A stretch of 64,000 bases of DNA, from positions 131,866,889 to 131,930,888 of the forward strand of contig CANTUZ010000002.1 in the NCBI GenBank assembly GCA_947846985.1. Reading direction: 5' to 3'. The translations under genes and the position numbers were made by a program. Shown here in pieces: positions 1 to 12,803 of this stretch. The stretch comes from Fratercula arctica. Taxonomy: Eukaryota; Chordata; Aves; Charadriiformes; Alcidae. The notes under the pieces are model-generated. The model was not told the DNA's origin. It saw only the letters and a program-made list of their open reading frames with translations, and did not search any database. Positions within the stretch are counted from its first letter, which is position 1. Every line of letters begins with the position of its first letter.

Positions 1-3000
1 AGAGCATAAATCAGGTTGGCCCAGTGCTCAAAACTAGTAAATTATAGGAGCAATTTTGGAGAACTAGTATACAAACAAAAACAGCAAAGAAGACTTACTT
101 GAAAGGCCTATTTTCCCACCTTTATCAACTTACTATTCAAGAACAGTTTCCCTTTCCTTCCTTTCCCTTCCCATCCCCTCCCTTTTTTTTCAAAGACAAT
201 GATACATTTTTGCTCTTTTTTAGGACTTTTCCACTTAATATTTACTGCTTTCCAGTCCTTTGGGAATGTTGTTTTCTCATGTACAAATAGTGGATTTTTC
301 TGTTTTACATAAAGATCACAATTGTGTCTTTTTTTTTTTTTTTTATTTATTCCCCCCATCCCCCAGAACTTTTTATTCCCTCTGTCTTTTTAAAATATCT
401 AGAATAGCAAGTAAGTGGATCATGTAGGATGCCTCATCTTTAGGAAGATATTGTGAGATACCAATCTTTCTAGCACATAAATGTTGGAAGCAAGAGAGTT
501 TCAAATCATCCTCTAGTGATATCAAATATATACAGCTTTGTCAGTGTGTAAGAAGTCACCGAGAGGAACTTTCTCTTTATTAGACTAAAGCAAATGTCAC
601 ATCAATTAATAATTCGGTGATGTTTCTTCAGCTACTATTTTCGCAACAAACTTCTGTGTTTGCCCAGTATTTGAACAAAAACAGATAATGGAATGATGTT
701 TTATCACTGTATTCAGATAACTGGAAGTGATGTTTGTCTTAAATTCTCTGCCTTTTTGTACAGTACACTGTATTTTGATTGTTGATTCTACAGTATAATC
801 AGTAACTACACTCGATATTATAGTAGATTTTTCAACTTGTTTAATCTCACTGTCTTGATTTCGTGGTGAGATTGTGATGAGCGACTCCCATTTACTCTTG
901 AGTTCAGCATTAAGATAATTGCATAATAAACCACAATCAATGAGGACCCTTAAAGAATGCCATTTTATTTTCAGTTGTTATTGTTTTTAAACACAAATCC
1001 TGACAACCAATTTTGGCTAACACACATAAAGTGGTATCCAGAGTAGAAAGGATATTTGTATATAATCATGCAAACTGATACCTGTGTTATCTCAGTTAGC
1101 AAACATCTTATAAAAAGAATATTTATCTATTCTAGTCCAACAGGAGGTTAATATGCAGTCAGATCTGTAAGAAATATAATAAAAAAGTAAACAATTGATC
1201 ATTAGTTTGTATTTCACATTTTAATCTGTTTGTTTTATTGGTTGCTCTATTTTCTCATAGGTTTTTTTGAGGCTTGTCTAAAAGAAAATATTCTATACAG
1301 TTGAGCCAAACCACAGTAAAATGATTCTGCCTAACTCTGAAAGACCCAATCATTTCTTTTCATATTTTATAATAACATATGACATGTCAATTTAAACAAA
1401 ATGCACAATATTTGCTGACTGCAGTAAAAGGTTGATATTAAAATAATGTCTTGCTGTTAAGAGCAGATAATTGAGCATACCGAAGTGTAGGTACTATCTT
1501 CTATAGCAAATGCAATACAAAAACCTAATGTTTCCTTAACAAAGGGTGCTCGTGCAGATAATATTTGGCATCTAGAATTTTATACTTTCTCAGTGTGACT
1601 GTTTAGCAGAAATCTCTATTTTTTGTACATTTATTCTATAATAAATGTGTATCAGTCCTAAGCAGTTTAATGGCATGAAATATTGTAAAGTATTAGTGAG
1701 ATTTTTTTTTTTTTCTGTGCAATGGGATGTGTATGTGTGTGTATCTATCTGCATGTATTTTAAAAAGAAATCTTACTCTCTTGAGTTTGATTCTTTCTGA
1801 ATTTACCCTGAGTGAGCTACTGTGTTCCTCTACTTGCTATATTTTAAAAAAAAAATCCATAAAATCTCCAGATCCTAGATCACCAGTGTTCTAGTGCAAA
1901 CAAAAATGCCTTCTGCTGTTAGAGGAAATCTTTTACACAATTCTCAAATTTTTAGACAAGCTAACCTGCACTCCTTTTTTCCTGTAAAATTCTGCTCTCT
2001 CTTTCACTCGTTCTATACGGACATGTATCCTATTGTGCTTAGTATAACCCAAATATCTCTATACCTCAGGCTTCTTGCCTCCTTGCTTTTTCCCCAAGTA
2101 CTGGAAGGGATATAATCACTGGTATTTGCTATTTCATGCCATTTTTCTCACCTCTTTCCCTCAAATTGTGCTTACCTTTTCCATCTTAACACTTGATCCC
2201 AATACTCTAGATTCCAAGAGGAGCTTTTTTCACATCTTACTAGAGCTCTGCTAAAACTTCTTGTTCCCAGACTTTTTCCAGGTTTCCCCTGTGATTACCA
2301 GTCCTGCTCCTGCCATATCACTCTGAATCATTCTCTGCAGCAAGCAGCGTTTCCATACTCTGCTGCCCCTAATGGCAAACAAGGGCTGTTCAAGGGGGAC
2401 GAAATGTGGTGGCAACAGCACAGCCACTTTGCTGATTACCCCACTCAGGACACCTTTGCATGGAGCCAGAGGATAGGGTGACTGGGCAAAGGCTCCCCTC
2501 ATTCTCCCATCTGACCACTGACATACAGCAGAAAACACCCCAGTCTGAGCCTGGTGTCTTCTCATCTCCCTTCTCCCAGTGCCCACCCATGCAAAATTGT
2601 ATTTGCCTCTGCAAATTAACAATTTATGAAGAATGGATCCTCTAAGGCCATTGTAGCTCAGCCAAACAAACTCCAGGCATTCGGGTGTTCCCTTTAGCTC
2701 AGATTATAGGCTCACTCTTCTAACAGTGTATTTGGTTCTGTCATATTTTATGCATAATACGAAGTTGAAAGTGATATACTACATCCTTTTCAATGTATTT
2801 TTACTGCATCAAATCTGTGACTTATTGTTGTCTTATATGTAGAGTTGCAAGTAGACTGTTTTGCTATGCATTCCTACATATAGTTTTTGTTATAATAATG
2901 ATGTTGTAAAGTTGCATGATTCTTAAAGCAGGAGGACGTAAAGAGGTTTTTTTGTTAATAAGAGAAAGTGTGAAGTAGCTTGTGTCTATGTCCAGGGAGC

Positions 3001-4599
3001 TCTGGCATAGGTTATTGTCAGCAAGTTTGTCACTGAAAATGGTGGGAGGAAATCTTGTTGCAAATCTGCCTGCAATACCTACTTAACTTTACCATTTCTC
3101 TTTTTCTTATAGCTGCTTTTCTGCCACACTGAAATAGGATCCTGACCACTTTTGAAGGCATTTTGAAGTCCTATAAACTCTATTCTAAAGTCATGGATAT
3201 GCCTATAGACTTTTTGCAGTCCATGTATAAATACTGCCGTCGTAGAACTCAAAATAAATTTGCACATAACCAAATTCAAACTGTATCAGTTTATATTTTT
3301 TCCCTCCTCTCCAAATAAGATGTAGAACTGTGTACATATAAAATTCAGTTCTCAGTCAAAAATTTTGCCATTTTTTGTGGGAACTGGAAACTCAAGAATG
3401 TCTGTAACTGAAATACAAGTTTAGTGTAGGGCTTTCCAGAAGGGGAAAACAAATCTGAGAGGTTTAAAATAGTTTTAAATACAATAAATTGTATTTTATT
3501 TATGATTTATGCTGCCTTTTCCAGAGAGGGGTAAATTCCTTGTGTTATAGTTTGGCTTTGCCTTGGGATAGTATCCTCAGGGGTACCTTTTCAAAGTAGA
3601 TGGTGATCATCACAAGTCTTATTTGAGGGACTATTTTTTAATGTTGTCTATAATTTCTTTAAATGTTTTTTTTCTGTCTTACCCGAGTACTGTGGCCAAA
3701 ATCTTGGTTCCTGTAAGTATTAATAGAGAATAACTTTGACACAAAATGGAATTGAAGGCTGTGTATGTGCGGATAAATAGAAACTAGAGAGTTCTTCATA
3801 CTAAAAGTGTGTATCTTGAAAAACCTCATCCTGCTTCTTTCCCCCCCTTCCCCTCCATCATCAAAGATATGAAAGGCTGAAGCCCACTTATCTCAAGCAC
3901 TGTCTTTCAGAATTTCCCAGTGTGATTGCTACACTCATTTGGGATACTTGGCTGATAGATCCCTGGCTTTCATCTTGTGACAATGGAAAGGGGCCCCCCT
4001 TTTGCATTCTCTGCGACAGGCCAAAAATATGAAACAAATTTCCTACAAAGCTGATCCCAAACAAATGGAGCGTCTTTCACATGACTTTCAAGCTCAGTAC
4101 AAGGCATGTCTGTATTAACTGGCATTCCCCAATAGCTATGTAGTAATGACACTGAACACAGGAGGAATCAACCTCCAGAACATTATGGTAAAGAAACAGC
4201 TTCAAAGCAGAGAAAGAAAAGCAGTACCTTCTAGAAGTAATTTTGATGTATCTTTAATCATCTCTATGTGCTCAAATACTCCAATGATTAGTGACATAGA
4301 TATACCTATAAATAAATCACAGAATGTTGGAAAACATCTCTGAAACATAAACCGAAATAGTCATCATATGTAATGAACATGAGAAATATTTAATTAGCTG
4401 TGCAAGTGAGCTGACATGCAAGTGTAGTATGTTAATTTGCAGAATTTGCTTTGAGGAACACAAGTTGTCCCTTAACCGTACAAAAATGAAAGTAGCTTAT
4501 ACAAAATAAAGTTCTGAAATAAATGGCAAAACTTCTTTAGCATCTTTAAGTAGCACTTGGTAAAATATTATTCCAGTAATTGCAGGACTGGTGGAAATG
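1..4599. other. AT-rich unique sequence, no supported gene
   Basis: I see no gene here. The sequence is AT-rich with a 16-base poly(T) run at 329-344 and several shorter T runs. A somewhat more GC-rich block at 2250-2640 is open in several frames on both strands, including 123 codons on the minus strand, but the translation matches no family I know. At 3110 a long pyrimidine tract ending in TATAG resembles a splice acceptor; all frames after it close within about 11 codons and an AATAAA lies near 3252, so it cannot be called an exon. Confidence 0.5.
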
Positions 4600-4621
4600 A
4601 AAAAAAAAAAAAAAAAAAAAA
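4600..4621. repeat. Poly(A) tract, 22 bases
   Basis: An uninterrupted run of 22 adenines. It lies just left of the decayed minus-strand LINE block, but on that element's own strand it reads as poly(T), so it is not that element's tail. It may be an independent slippage tract. Confidence 0.9.
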
Positions 4622-4699
4622 GGAGGTTAACACATCAAATTTATGAAAAGAGTGAATAAAATGACAACAGTGAAAAAAATGACAAATAACAACTAGAGG

Positions 4700-5165
4700 A
4701 AAAAATTGTTACCATTAAAATAAAGTTGTCGAGAATTGGAAATATTATCTCATGATCTGTAATAGTGTAATAAAATATTAAGTTCTTTATTGCCAAATGC
4801 CATGCTGTCATCTAAAATAATGAGGAGGGGAAAGGGCTATGATCACTAGGTAAGATTTCAAGACATCTTCAACTAGATGTAAGTGGAATAGAACAGTTTC
4901 GTTCTGTGCTGGAGATGAAAATCTACCCTACTTGGAAACAATCAAAGAGATTATTATTAACAAGGTGTTTGGAAAGTTAAGAGCAGAATATCTTTTCAAG
5001 AACTTTACCAAGAAATAGAAGGTTAGAAATAGCGTGATAGTTAGCAATGGAATTTGAACCACATAAAAGATTCTTAAGGGAGGGTGCTGAGAAAGTAGCC
5101 ACTTTAAAAGCTTCAGGAAATGTGCCACTGAAAAAGCGATCATTAATAATAGCTGTTATGTGGTG
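4700..5165 (-). mobile_element. Ancient L2/CR1-like LINE reverse transcriptase fragment
   Basis: Read on the minus strand from about 5160 down to 4926, one frame gives a recognisable non-LTR reverse transcriptase finger/palm segment. It contains IINDRFFSGTFPEAFK, then NYHAISNLLFLGKVLEK, then LVNNNLFDCFQ. These correspond to the family pattern of 'sloppy SGTFP..FK', 'NYRPISNLPFLGKVLEK' and 'NNLFD.FQ' known from L2-type and related LINEs. One in-frame stop interrupts the block and another follows it. Further downstream on the same strand (4930-4760) there are weaker echoes of the STETAL and LLDLSAAFD motifs in shifted frames. The copy is far more decayed than the CR1 copies in this window and resembles a different clade, so it is probably much older. 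L2 against another CR1-like lineage such as L3 cannot be settled by eye. Confidence 0.7.
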
Positions 5166-6960
5166 GGAGAATCAGAAGAAGGAAAATCATCAAACATAAG
5201 GTAGTGAAAGTGCTCGTGTTTTTATATAAGCTGATATTAATTGAATAGTGTAGGCAGAGCAGGGAGCAACTATACTTGGTAATAGGAGAAGGATAATTAA
5301 CAGTTACAGAAAAGGAAGGAAAAACCACTTGCGTTAAGCAGTATATCAGACGTGTTGTAATCTTTTTTGTAATTGGAAAAGGTCCGTTTACTATTCATTA
5401 AACAACACATTCAAAATGATTTAATAACAGTGACTATGTGAAGGACGAAAACATTTGCAAGGTACTTTTTAGGTGATAGACTTATAGGTCAGAGTATCAG
5501 CATTAAAAAAAAACTTCTCAGTTTCAGAATGGAAAATAAGTTACATAGTACAGTAGTTTTTTATGTCACTATGATCAAAAACTTACGTTGATATTTAGGA
5601 GGTTAGTAGGGAAAGCATACATATTGCTCATCATAAATATAAAATCAAAATAATCTAAATTTTAGGATTATTGTACAACGGAATGTCATTGCATATTTGC
5701 AATTACACATTAATTTCTTCTGATTTTGGGCCCCCAGTGTTGAAGTAAATTTGAGACTGATGAAAATCTTTTCTAAAAATAGGATGTAAACCAGATAAGG
5801 TATTTGAATTGTGACAACTTAAAAAGAAATCCATAATCTTCTAAATTTCACTCCCATCTCTGATTTTTTTTTAACTGGTACTTCTCCAGTGGTAGGTATC
5901 TGTGAATTCAATTCTATCTTAAAGAAGAAATATTAATGATATACTTGGGAGCTTAATAGAAATGTATAATTGAACTTCCGATATTGAGAACAAACACAGT
6001 CAACATTTACCAGACAGTTATAAACAAAAATTAAACTGTATTTAGCTAAAAAGCAGAGACACTATAACTAGGAAAATGTCAGGTTATGGCATTTAAGGAG
6101 AGGAGGGATAATTAGAAATGGAGAAACAAAGAACACAGTTTTAAAGTCTAAGACAATTAGTGATATAAATTTTAAAATCTCTAGGAAAAAATAATGTTAG
6201 TGAAAGAAATTATAAAAGAAGCATGGTGTTTAAAACAGTCCAGCTTTGGAGGAGTGTTTTAGGTAGGCTAGAAAAGAAAGGGCCAAAATATTGAGAGTTT
6301 CCTCAATTTGTACTCTTGACTTTGAGAAGGTACAGGTAATAGGATAGGGAAGATAAAAATGGCTTAGAAATAAAGGACTAAGTAGGAAGTGTGGCTACTA
6401 TGACAAGGGAGACTGCTTCATATTGGGGAATCTACCCGAAAAGAAGTAAGGCAGGATGAAGAATAATTTATATAGCAGTCACATTGCCAAGAAAAATGTT
6501 GTATTGCAAGGTGACTTACTGAACATGCATGAGCTTTGTCCAAATTTTAAAGAAATTAATTTTTACAAGCAGTGCCTGTAAGAAAAGGTAAATGTGCAGG
6601 AGATAAAATGAGTAAATGATACAAGACAAAAAAAACGGAAAATAAGAAAAAGGTTAGAAGGCCCAAGAAAACACAAGAGCAGGAAGCTTTAGAGAAAAGA
6701 AAAAAAAAAAAAAATCCAAGAACAGTGTAATAGATGTATTGTAACTAGAAAGTAATAGGGATGATTAATGGAAGGTGAAATTAAAAGAAGTGATGTAAAA
6801 GCAAAGAGTACTGCAAGGTCATCTATAGCAATGAGCTATATGAACCCTGACATTTTTACAATGGGTTTTCAACAGAGTGAACTGATCCTAAAGTATAGCA
6901 GCTTGAGTGGGACAGAGGAGAAAGAAAGAAAAGGTTATGTTACAGCATGATGGAAAAAAA
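5166..6960 (-). other. Purine-rich stretch, possibly more of the old LINE
   Basis: This stretch continues the plus-strand purine-rich, AT-rich composition of the old LINE block, which would fit the upstream (endonuclease side) part of the same minus-strand element. I could not find endonuclease motifs in it, and all frames are short and broken. The extension is an inference from composition only. It may equally be unique sequence. Confidence 0.25.
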
Positions 6961-9398
6961 GGTTGTCTTAAAAAATTAAGTCTTTTCAACAGCTTAAGCC
7001 TCAGAGAGTTCCTTAGTGACCTGATTTGTCAAATGGATTTTTGTCCCTTGCTTGGTATTTTCAGTTCACTGCATTCTCTTACCCCAGGTTTCAGTAAATA
7101 ATATCTAAAAAAATTAAAATGCTGCAATGTTTAATTTAATACCTTGGCTGAATTGGGTTTCCCCATCTACTTAGTGTAAACATTTTAGGATTACTTTAAG
7201 AGGATGTGCTTTCTGACTATCGATGGCAATTCAAGGGACCCAAAATGCAGGAAAAATATCCAGTTCAAAGTATCACTCCCTACAGCTATGGATTTCGACT
7301 TGAGATCGTATCTCAAAATCACTTTTTGTAGTAACCTACTGCTCTACTAAACGCTAGTAACACAAATCAATCTGGCATTCCCAGAAGCCCAGGGAGAATT
7401 CTCACACAGCTTTCACTGTAAGTGCATTCAGGTTGCAACGGTTGATCTAGAATCAGGGTATCTCAGCAAAGCATACTGCTAAAAAAAATGGGCTCCTTAA
7501 AAAAAAAAAAAAAAAATTAAGATGGAGATTCACCTACAAAATTCAAAATTACAAAGTCGTCTGGCCAGGAATGTGTACACTAGCCCTTCTCTACCCGGCA
7601 GGGGATCAATGATAATGCATTGCTTGGAATGCCAATCACATTATAGTGTCAGAAAAACATGAAAATTATCATTATTAGTAATATAGGAATTGCAACTGTG
7701 TGTTCTACACAAAAATCACACTTTTTTTTTTGTTGTTTTTTAGCTTGCAAATTTTGTCCCTTTTCACATAGCATATGAAAAATCCCTCCTCTTTCATCTT
7801 TCAATATCACCATTCCTTTTTGCATGTGAAAGCAGCTTGCTGTTTTGTTTTGTTTTCCCAGGCACTTTGACTGAAGTGAAAGTGAAATATGTGAAATACA
7901 TGCATCACGATCTACATAATGGTCTTGTTTTGTTTTGTGTTTTGTTTCACAAATGAATGGGGGAAAGGGTACATTCTTATTACTTCAGTATATTTTTATA
8001 CAAGCTGAATCTTGGGAAGGGGTGAAGTAGTTCAAACAAAATAAGAACAGGCACAAACTTTAGCTCACTTCTGAAGAATGCTGCAATATTTCAGGTGCAG
8101 CACTACAGGGGGAAAAAAAAAAAAGGAAAAAAAAAAAAAAGGCAGCTTCAATGGGCTTTGGTCGATACCCTAAGGAGAAATCAGGTGATTCTGCTTGTGT
8201 TTGTGCAATGCTTCTGCGACCCCCCTGCGATGGTCCTAGCATGGGAAAGTGAGGAGAGTATACGAACAGGTCATCTGCACCAGATACAAAGAAGAGAAGG
8301 GGAAGGGAGCTGCTGAAAGCTTCTTCCTGTCCTTGTCAAACTGCAGTTTAAAGCTGTTGCTTATTTACAGCTTCTTAGGGTGAGAGGGAGAGACATTCAG
8401 GATCTGAATTCAACTAAAGATGCATCTTTAAAATAAATTAGGGCAACGACGTTCAGGATTTCTTTGGCCATTCACATTCAGAATTAAAGCAATAAAAACA
8501 TATTAAACCTTAGTGGAGTAAGGAAACCTTCATTATGAAAGAGAATGTCTACACAAAGATTTTATGTGGTTTACCTAATCCACTTTACAAAACAGTATTG
8601 AGTTTCTTGATGGCTCTGAATTGACAGGTCTTTATGATCTTGTGGCAGCTGTCAAGGACTCCTTTGCCCACTCTGTTCTCCATTCTTGTATGCCACATGA
8701 GACTCAGGCCCCAATGAGAGTTTGTGTTGTACTATATTTAATTAGGTCGTTACTCATTTTGTTGTTGATACCTGGAATGTAATGAAATGGCTTCTAAGAG
8801 TGCCAATGGTAACAATAAATTATATTTAGCCTGCAGTAATAATTAAAATCTGCCTTTTAAAATGCAGTTCAGAGGTGTGGTCTCAGTTACGAACTGGGAC
8901 CTGTGTGTTTAACCATAGGTGTTAACCATCTTAAACTCTAAGGTTTGGGGAATATTGTTATTACCAGTGAAAAGGGCAATGCTCTGTTATTAGGCCTTTT
9001 GGCAGGTTGGATGTCGTGCATTTTGCTTTCGTAAAATTGATTGGTTTCCGCTGAAGGTAAGGCACTCAAACATTTGGCAAACAGCATGAATCTAAGGGCC
9101 TCCTTTACATGGTGTAAGTCCATTGAGTAGAAACGTGGAGACACATACCCAATATTTCCAGATAATGCTCAGTACTGGCAGCTAACCCACTGGTATATTT
9201 TGTTTTATGACTAAACACATATTGATGGGTAAAAGAGGCCTTTGTACTTTTTCTATTAAATTTTGCTATTAGGCAGCTGGTAGCTTTCTTACTACGCAAT
9301 TAGCCTTCTTGCTCCTCACAGGAGGGCCCATTTCTTCACTTCCTCTCAGATTTTTAGAGGTTGATCTCACTCCCTCTTCTTGTAATTTATCTATTTAG
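6961..9398. other. Unique AT-rich sequence with A tracts
   Basis: No gene is supported. The stretch holds an 18-base poly(A) at 7499-7516, a purine tract of two A runs separated by GG at 8113-8140, and TTTTG-type short repeats near 7836-7860 and 7925-7947. A locally CpG-containing patch at about 8165-8270 is not matched to anything. It ends in the polypyrimidine-like sequence that precedes the candidate exon at 9399. Confidence 0.5.
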
Positions 9399-9524
9399 GC
9401 AAGAAGGTTATCTTGCAGTTTGAAAACAGAAGGCAGAGTCCAAGGAAGTCCGGCTTCCGGCACAGTTCCACTGAGCGCTCAGAGGCCGTGCAGACCACAG
9501 TTCTCAGCCCAAGTTCTTGTACTG
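9399..9524 (+). CDS. Candidate internal coding exon, unknown gene
   Basis: This 126-base segment has the form of an internal vertebrate exon. It is preceded by a pyrimidine-rich tract ending in CTATTTAG and followed directly by a near-consensus donor, CTG|GTAAGTTA. It carries about five CpGs in otherwise CpG-poor DNA. In the frame that skips the first two bases it is open throughout and encodes a basic, serine-rich, hydrophilic peptide with KKVILQFENRRQSPRK near the start and an RHSSTERSEA segment in the middle. That reading is a phase 1-1 exon. A second frame is also open; the third is not. The composition suggests a disordered cytoplasmic or nuclear region, but I do not recognise the protein and no domain is visible. 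The plus-strand candidates at 15800 and 30671 accept its phase. Both the exon status and the frame are inferred from sequence signals only. Confidence 0.55.
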
Positions 9525-12475
9525 GTAAGTTACTCAAGAGATGTCCTTAGAATGTTGAATTCTGTTCTGACTTATGTCCCCTGTCAGTAAAATGGGGACA
9601 AAAATTTCAGTCAAGTTTTCACTAAAAATAAAAGCAAATCAACTGACCAAACTGTTATACCAGCTGCGATAGTATAATTTGCAGCATTTAAGCATACGCA
9701 AATAATTTTAATTAATTTTAATTATAAATTTAAAATGCAAATTTTAATTGCCATTTTTAAACTAGTTGTCTGTAGGCAGCTTTTGAATAGGAAGGATAAG
9801 GAAGATAGGGGAAGTTTAAGGGAAGAGGTACTGCTCTTTTTCCAGAAAAAAAAAACAGGCAAGTTTTCACGATAGCTCAGACTTCCCTCAAGTCTTAAAA
9901 AGAGCAGCATTCAGCCCGTCTCCTGAGGTTTTTCTAAACAAAGTTACTGTTGATGCTCCCTCCACAGACCTGGCCAGAGAAACCCATAAAACATTTATAA
10001 TTCCCAGCTTGTTAATATAGAAACATCATTAAAATATGGAAAGTTGTGACTGTAACTGCTGGTGAAGAGGCAGAGGAAAGACTAATGTTATTAAGGTAGA
10101 AATTTCTTTCACTACCAAGGGGAGGGAGTGGGGGGAGAATTCCTGTGATGACTTTGAAACAAGCCCTGGGTTATAAACGGAGGGATAGGAAAAGGAAAAC
10201 AAAGATCGGATGTGTGTTCCCCACCACCACCTCCATAAGCAGCATTACCCTGCCTCTGCCTGTTCCCCTCCCCAGAAATATTATTCTATCTGTTAAGCAA
10301 AGAAAGAAAACAAAATCCAGCAGGGAGATCTGTGCCTTCAGCAGGCTTTAGGAAGACTCTGGCAAGGCTTAGCCCTCTCTCATCAGAGAAAATAAGCCTG
10401 ATTTTATCAACAGAATGAAAACATTAAATAGCAGTTTCTACTCATATCTGCATTTTTAGTTCCTCTTCCAGACTGAGGGGTCAGAGGAATAAGCTTTTTC
10501 CTGATCCCTGTTACAACACTGTCAGCTGTAAAAAGTCATCTGCTCCATCAGAGAACCTAAATGCCACTAAACAGAACCCACGGGGACGAGCAGAGAATTC
10601 AGACATGCATACAAAGGAATCACAAGAACATTAATCTTTTCAAGAACCAACTGACAGTACATTTCAGAAAGCACATATAACTCAATTAATGTTTGTGCTC
10701 ACAAAACCTATTAATTTATGAACTATAGCTCTTGGGGTTTGCTAAACAATTAAAATCAAATCTAACTTCTCCCCTAAATTTTGCAAAGTATATTTTATAA
10801 GTTTAATTCCTGCAACTTCAGCAGGAACAGCTCTTCTACGTGACCCTGATAATAAGAAAGGAAATCTTATGTGATCTGCTGTCATCAATGGACAAAAATT
10901 AAATGCTTTTGCTAATCCTTTCACTCTTTCACTAGCCATTGACCATGAAGCTTTGTTGACCTTGCTGGAAACCCTGGCAAGAATTATCGAGAGGCACTTG
11001 AGTGAGCTATGCTTTTCTCTCAGGAAAGAACCAGAGGGTAGTAGCTGATGATTGCTCTTTTGCCTCGATGTTGGTCTTACGCAAGATATTCTGTTCCTCC
11101 TATTTGATATACACGCTACATTGTTAGAGCAATTCAGCAATATGCCGTAAACACCGCTTTCGGATCTGATCTGAACTGTACAGTCACCGCCATGGTGAAA
11201 CTGGAACTATAGTTCAAACCAGATAAAACAGAGCAACTGCTGCCAAATTACTTGAAAACCCTTAGGAGGAGATGAATAAGCTATTTCTCTGTTAATGTCA
11301 ATATTTTTAACTTGCTTTTCACAGTAAGACCAAGTGTTTAAATGTCTTTAAATGCCTGGATACTTTTAAATGGTCAGCAGCAGTTATTCTTTTCTAAAGT
11401 GGTTTTCAAATATTGCTTTGAGTTGGGGACTGTGCTGCAGTAACCTCTGGTGTGCCTCTTCAATGCTGGAATTTCAATGTTGCACCTTTTAGCTGCAGCT
11501 ACATACAGAGCTCTTTTAGTTTCTCACCTACTGGCCTGTAGTGATTTGGGCTCGTCCAGCTTCAAAAATTACTTTTGTTTTAAATGGGCCTTGATTAGAT
11601 AAGCTGAGATGACCCAGCCTAATGGCTTGCTGCCACCAGCAGAGGCAATTGTGCTCTCTCCATCCCCCAGGTACCTTCCAGGACCTCCCTGGTGCATACT
11701 GTAGCACACCTCTGGCTCTTTCGTGAGCTCATTCAGTTCTCTAAATTGGTATAAAATTCACCCAGGAGTGAAAATCATCTTGATCTCTAAGAATGAGCTA
11801 CCTTGTTGATGCATTTTTATCTTGTTCATTTGCATCCTAAAAGGAGATAAGAACTCAAATTAGGGCCTGGCATGCTGTTGTCAGGACTTCTTAAAAAGTC
11901 ATTCTTCAGTGTTGTGGAGTTTGATGGCCTCCATAGGATGCTGCCAGAAACATGGACACCACCTTTTGCCATGTGGGTACTGGGACATAGGCCAGAGAGT
12001 AGATTTTATTCCTTTAGTTTCTATTGACTTAAACTATTCGTTGTTAATTTTCTATAAAATTTTGATGTGGTTCACATTATCTGTGAACAAAAAATACAAT
12101 GGGTGAGCTTTAGAAACTACATGCAAGGTTTATTCAAGAAATGAAGCTGTTCCACAGTTCCTTGAAACTTTCATAATTCCTATTTACAAGAGCACCAAAG
12201 TCCCATTAAAAAAGCAGGGGGGGGAAAATTGGTAGGGACCTTTTTTCAGTGATGAAATAGGTTAATTTCATAGCTGACTTGAAATCTTGTGACAAGTTAT
12301 AGTATTCTATTATGCCATTATTAGTAGAAGAAATAATCCCTTGCAGCTGTGGTAACTCATGATAACGCACAATATATACCCATCAAGATATCTCCTGACA
12401 GCAATGAAATTAACTCGTGTCACCCCTGTGTCTAACAGAATGTGCTTGCAACTTCTTCTTAGTATGCTATTTCAG

Positions 12476-12583
12476 ATACCAATGAATTGATATATGGGGA
12501 AAATGCATCCATTAGAAACAATTGCTTATACCAAAATTTTCACTGCCTGCATTGTACATTTGATGACGGATGTTTCAAGCAAG
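12476..12583 (+). CDS. Weak exon-like segment, plus strand
   Basis: A 108-base segment lies between a pyrimidine-containing acceptor ending in TATTTCAG and the donor AAG|GTAAGC. Only one of three frames is open. It reads as phase 1-1, the same phase as the candidate exon at 9399-9524, and would encode a cysteine-containing peptide with CLYQNFHCLHC in its second half. There is almost no CpG enrichment and I do not recognise the peptide. A chance open frame of this length is not rare, so this is a low-confidence suggestion. Confidence 0.2.
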
Positions 12584-12641
12584 GTAAGCAGACACTATAG
12601 GTAAGTGGTCAAAAGTAAAAGAATTCATAGTTATTGCTTAC

Positions 12642-12803
12642 TTCCCCAATGTGTGTTTTCTTGAACTTCAACAGGATCTGTGTAACTGCACTGTGCAGTT
12701 ACTGCTACTCCCAGTACATCCTTGGTGAGGCTGCAATCTGTTTCTGTGTCCTCTGGCTCAGAATCGGTGTGTGAGCCGAAGCCTAAAGCCATTGCAATGT
12801 CTG
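12642..12803 (-). CDS. Weak exon-like segment, minus strand
   Basis: On the minus strand a tandem NAGNAG acceptor (GCAACAGCAG) is followed by a 162-base open segment and the donor GAA|GTAAGC. The open frame encodes an acidic, hydrophilic stretch with GFGSHTDSEPEDTETD near its start, a composition more like real protein than random AT-rich translation. The frame closes upstream at an in-frame TAG, as expected for intron sequence. I recognise no family. It is on the opposite strand to the other candidate exons, so it would belong to a different transcript. Part of the plus strand is also open, which weakens the case. Confidence 0.27.

Noticed and set aside
2251..2622. A 123-codon minus-strand frame in a GC-richer patch
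   Set aside because: Several overlapping frames on both strands are open, which is expected from composition; no family is recognised and no splice signals fit.
3100..3279. A strong acceptor-like pyrimidine tract near 3110
   Set aside because: All three frames downstream close within about eleven codons and there is no donor; it could only be a noncoding or very short terminal exon.
4600..4621. Poly(A) tract as a retroposon tail next to the old LINE
   Set aside because: Its orientation is wrong for the minus-strand LINE, and no plus-strand retrocopy is recognisable to its left.
10742..11140. A 132-codon minus-strand open frame
   Set aside because: No known motif, no splice or promoter support, and part of the opposite strand is also open; most likely chance.
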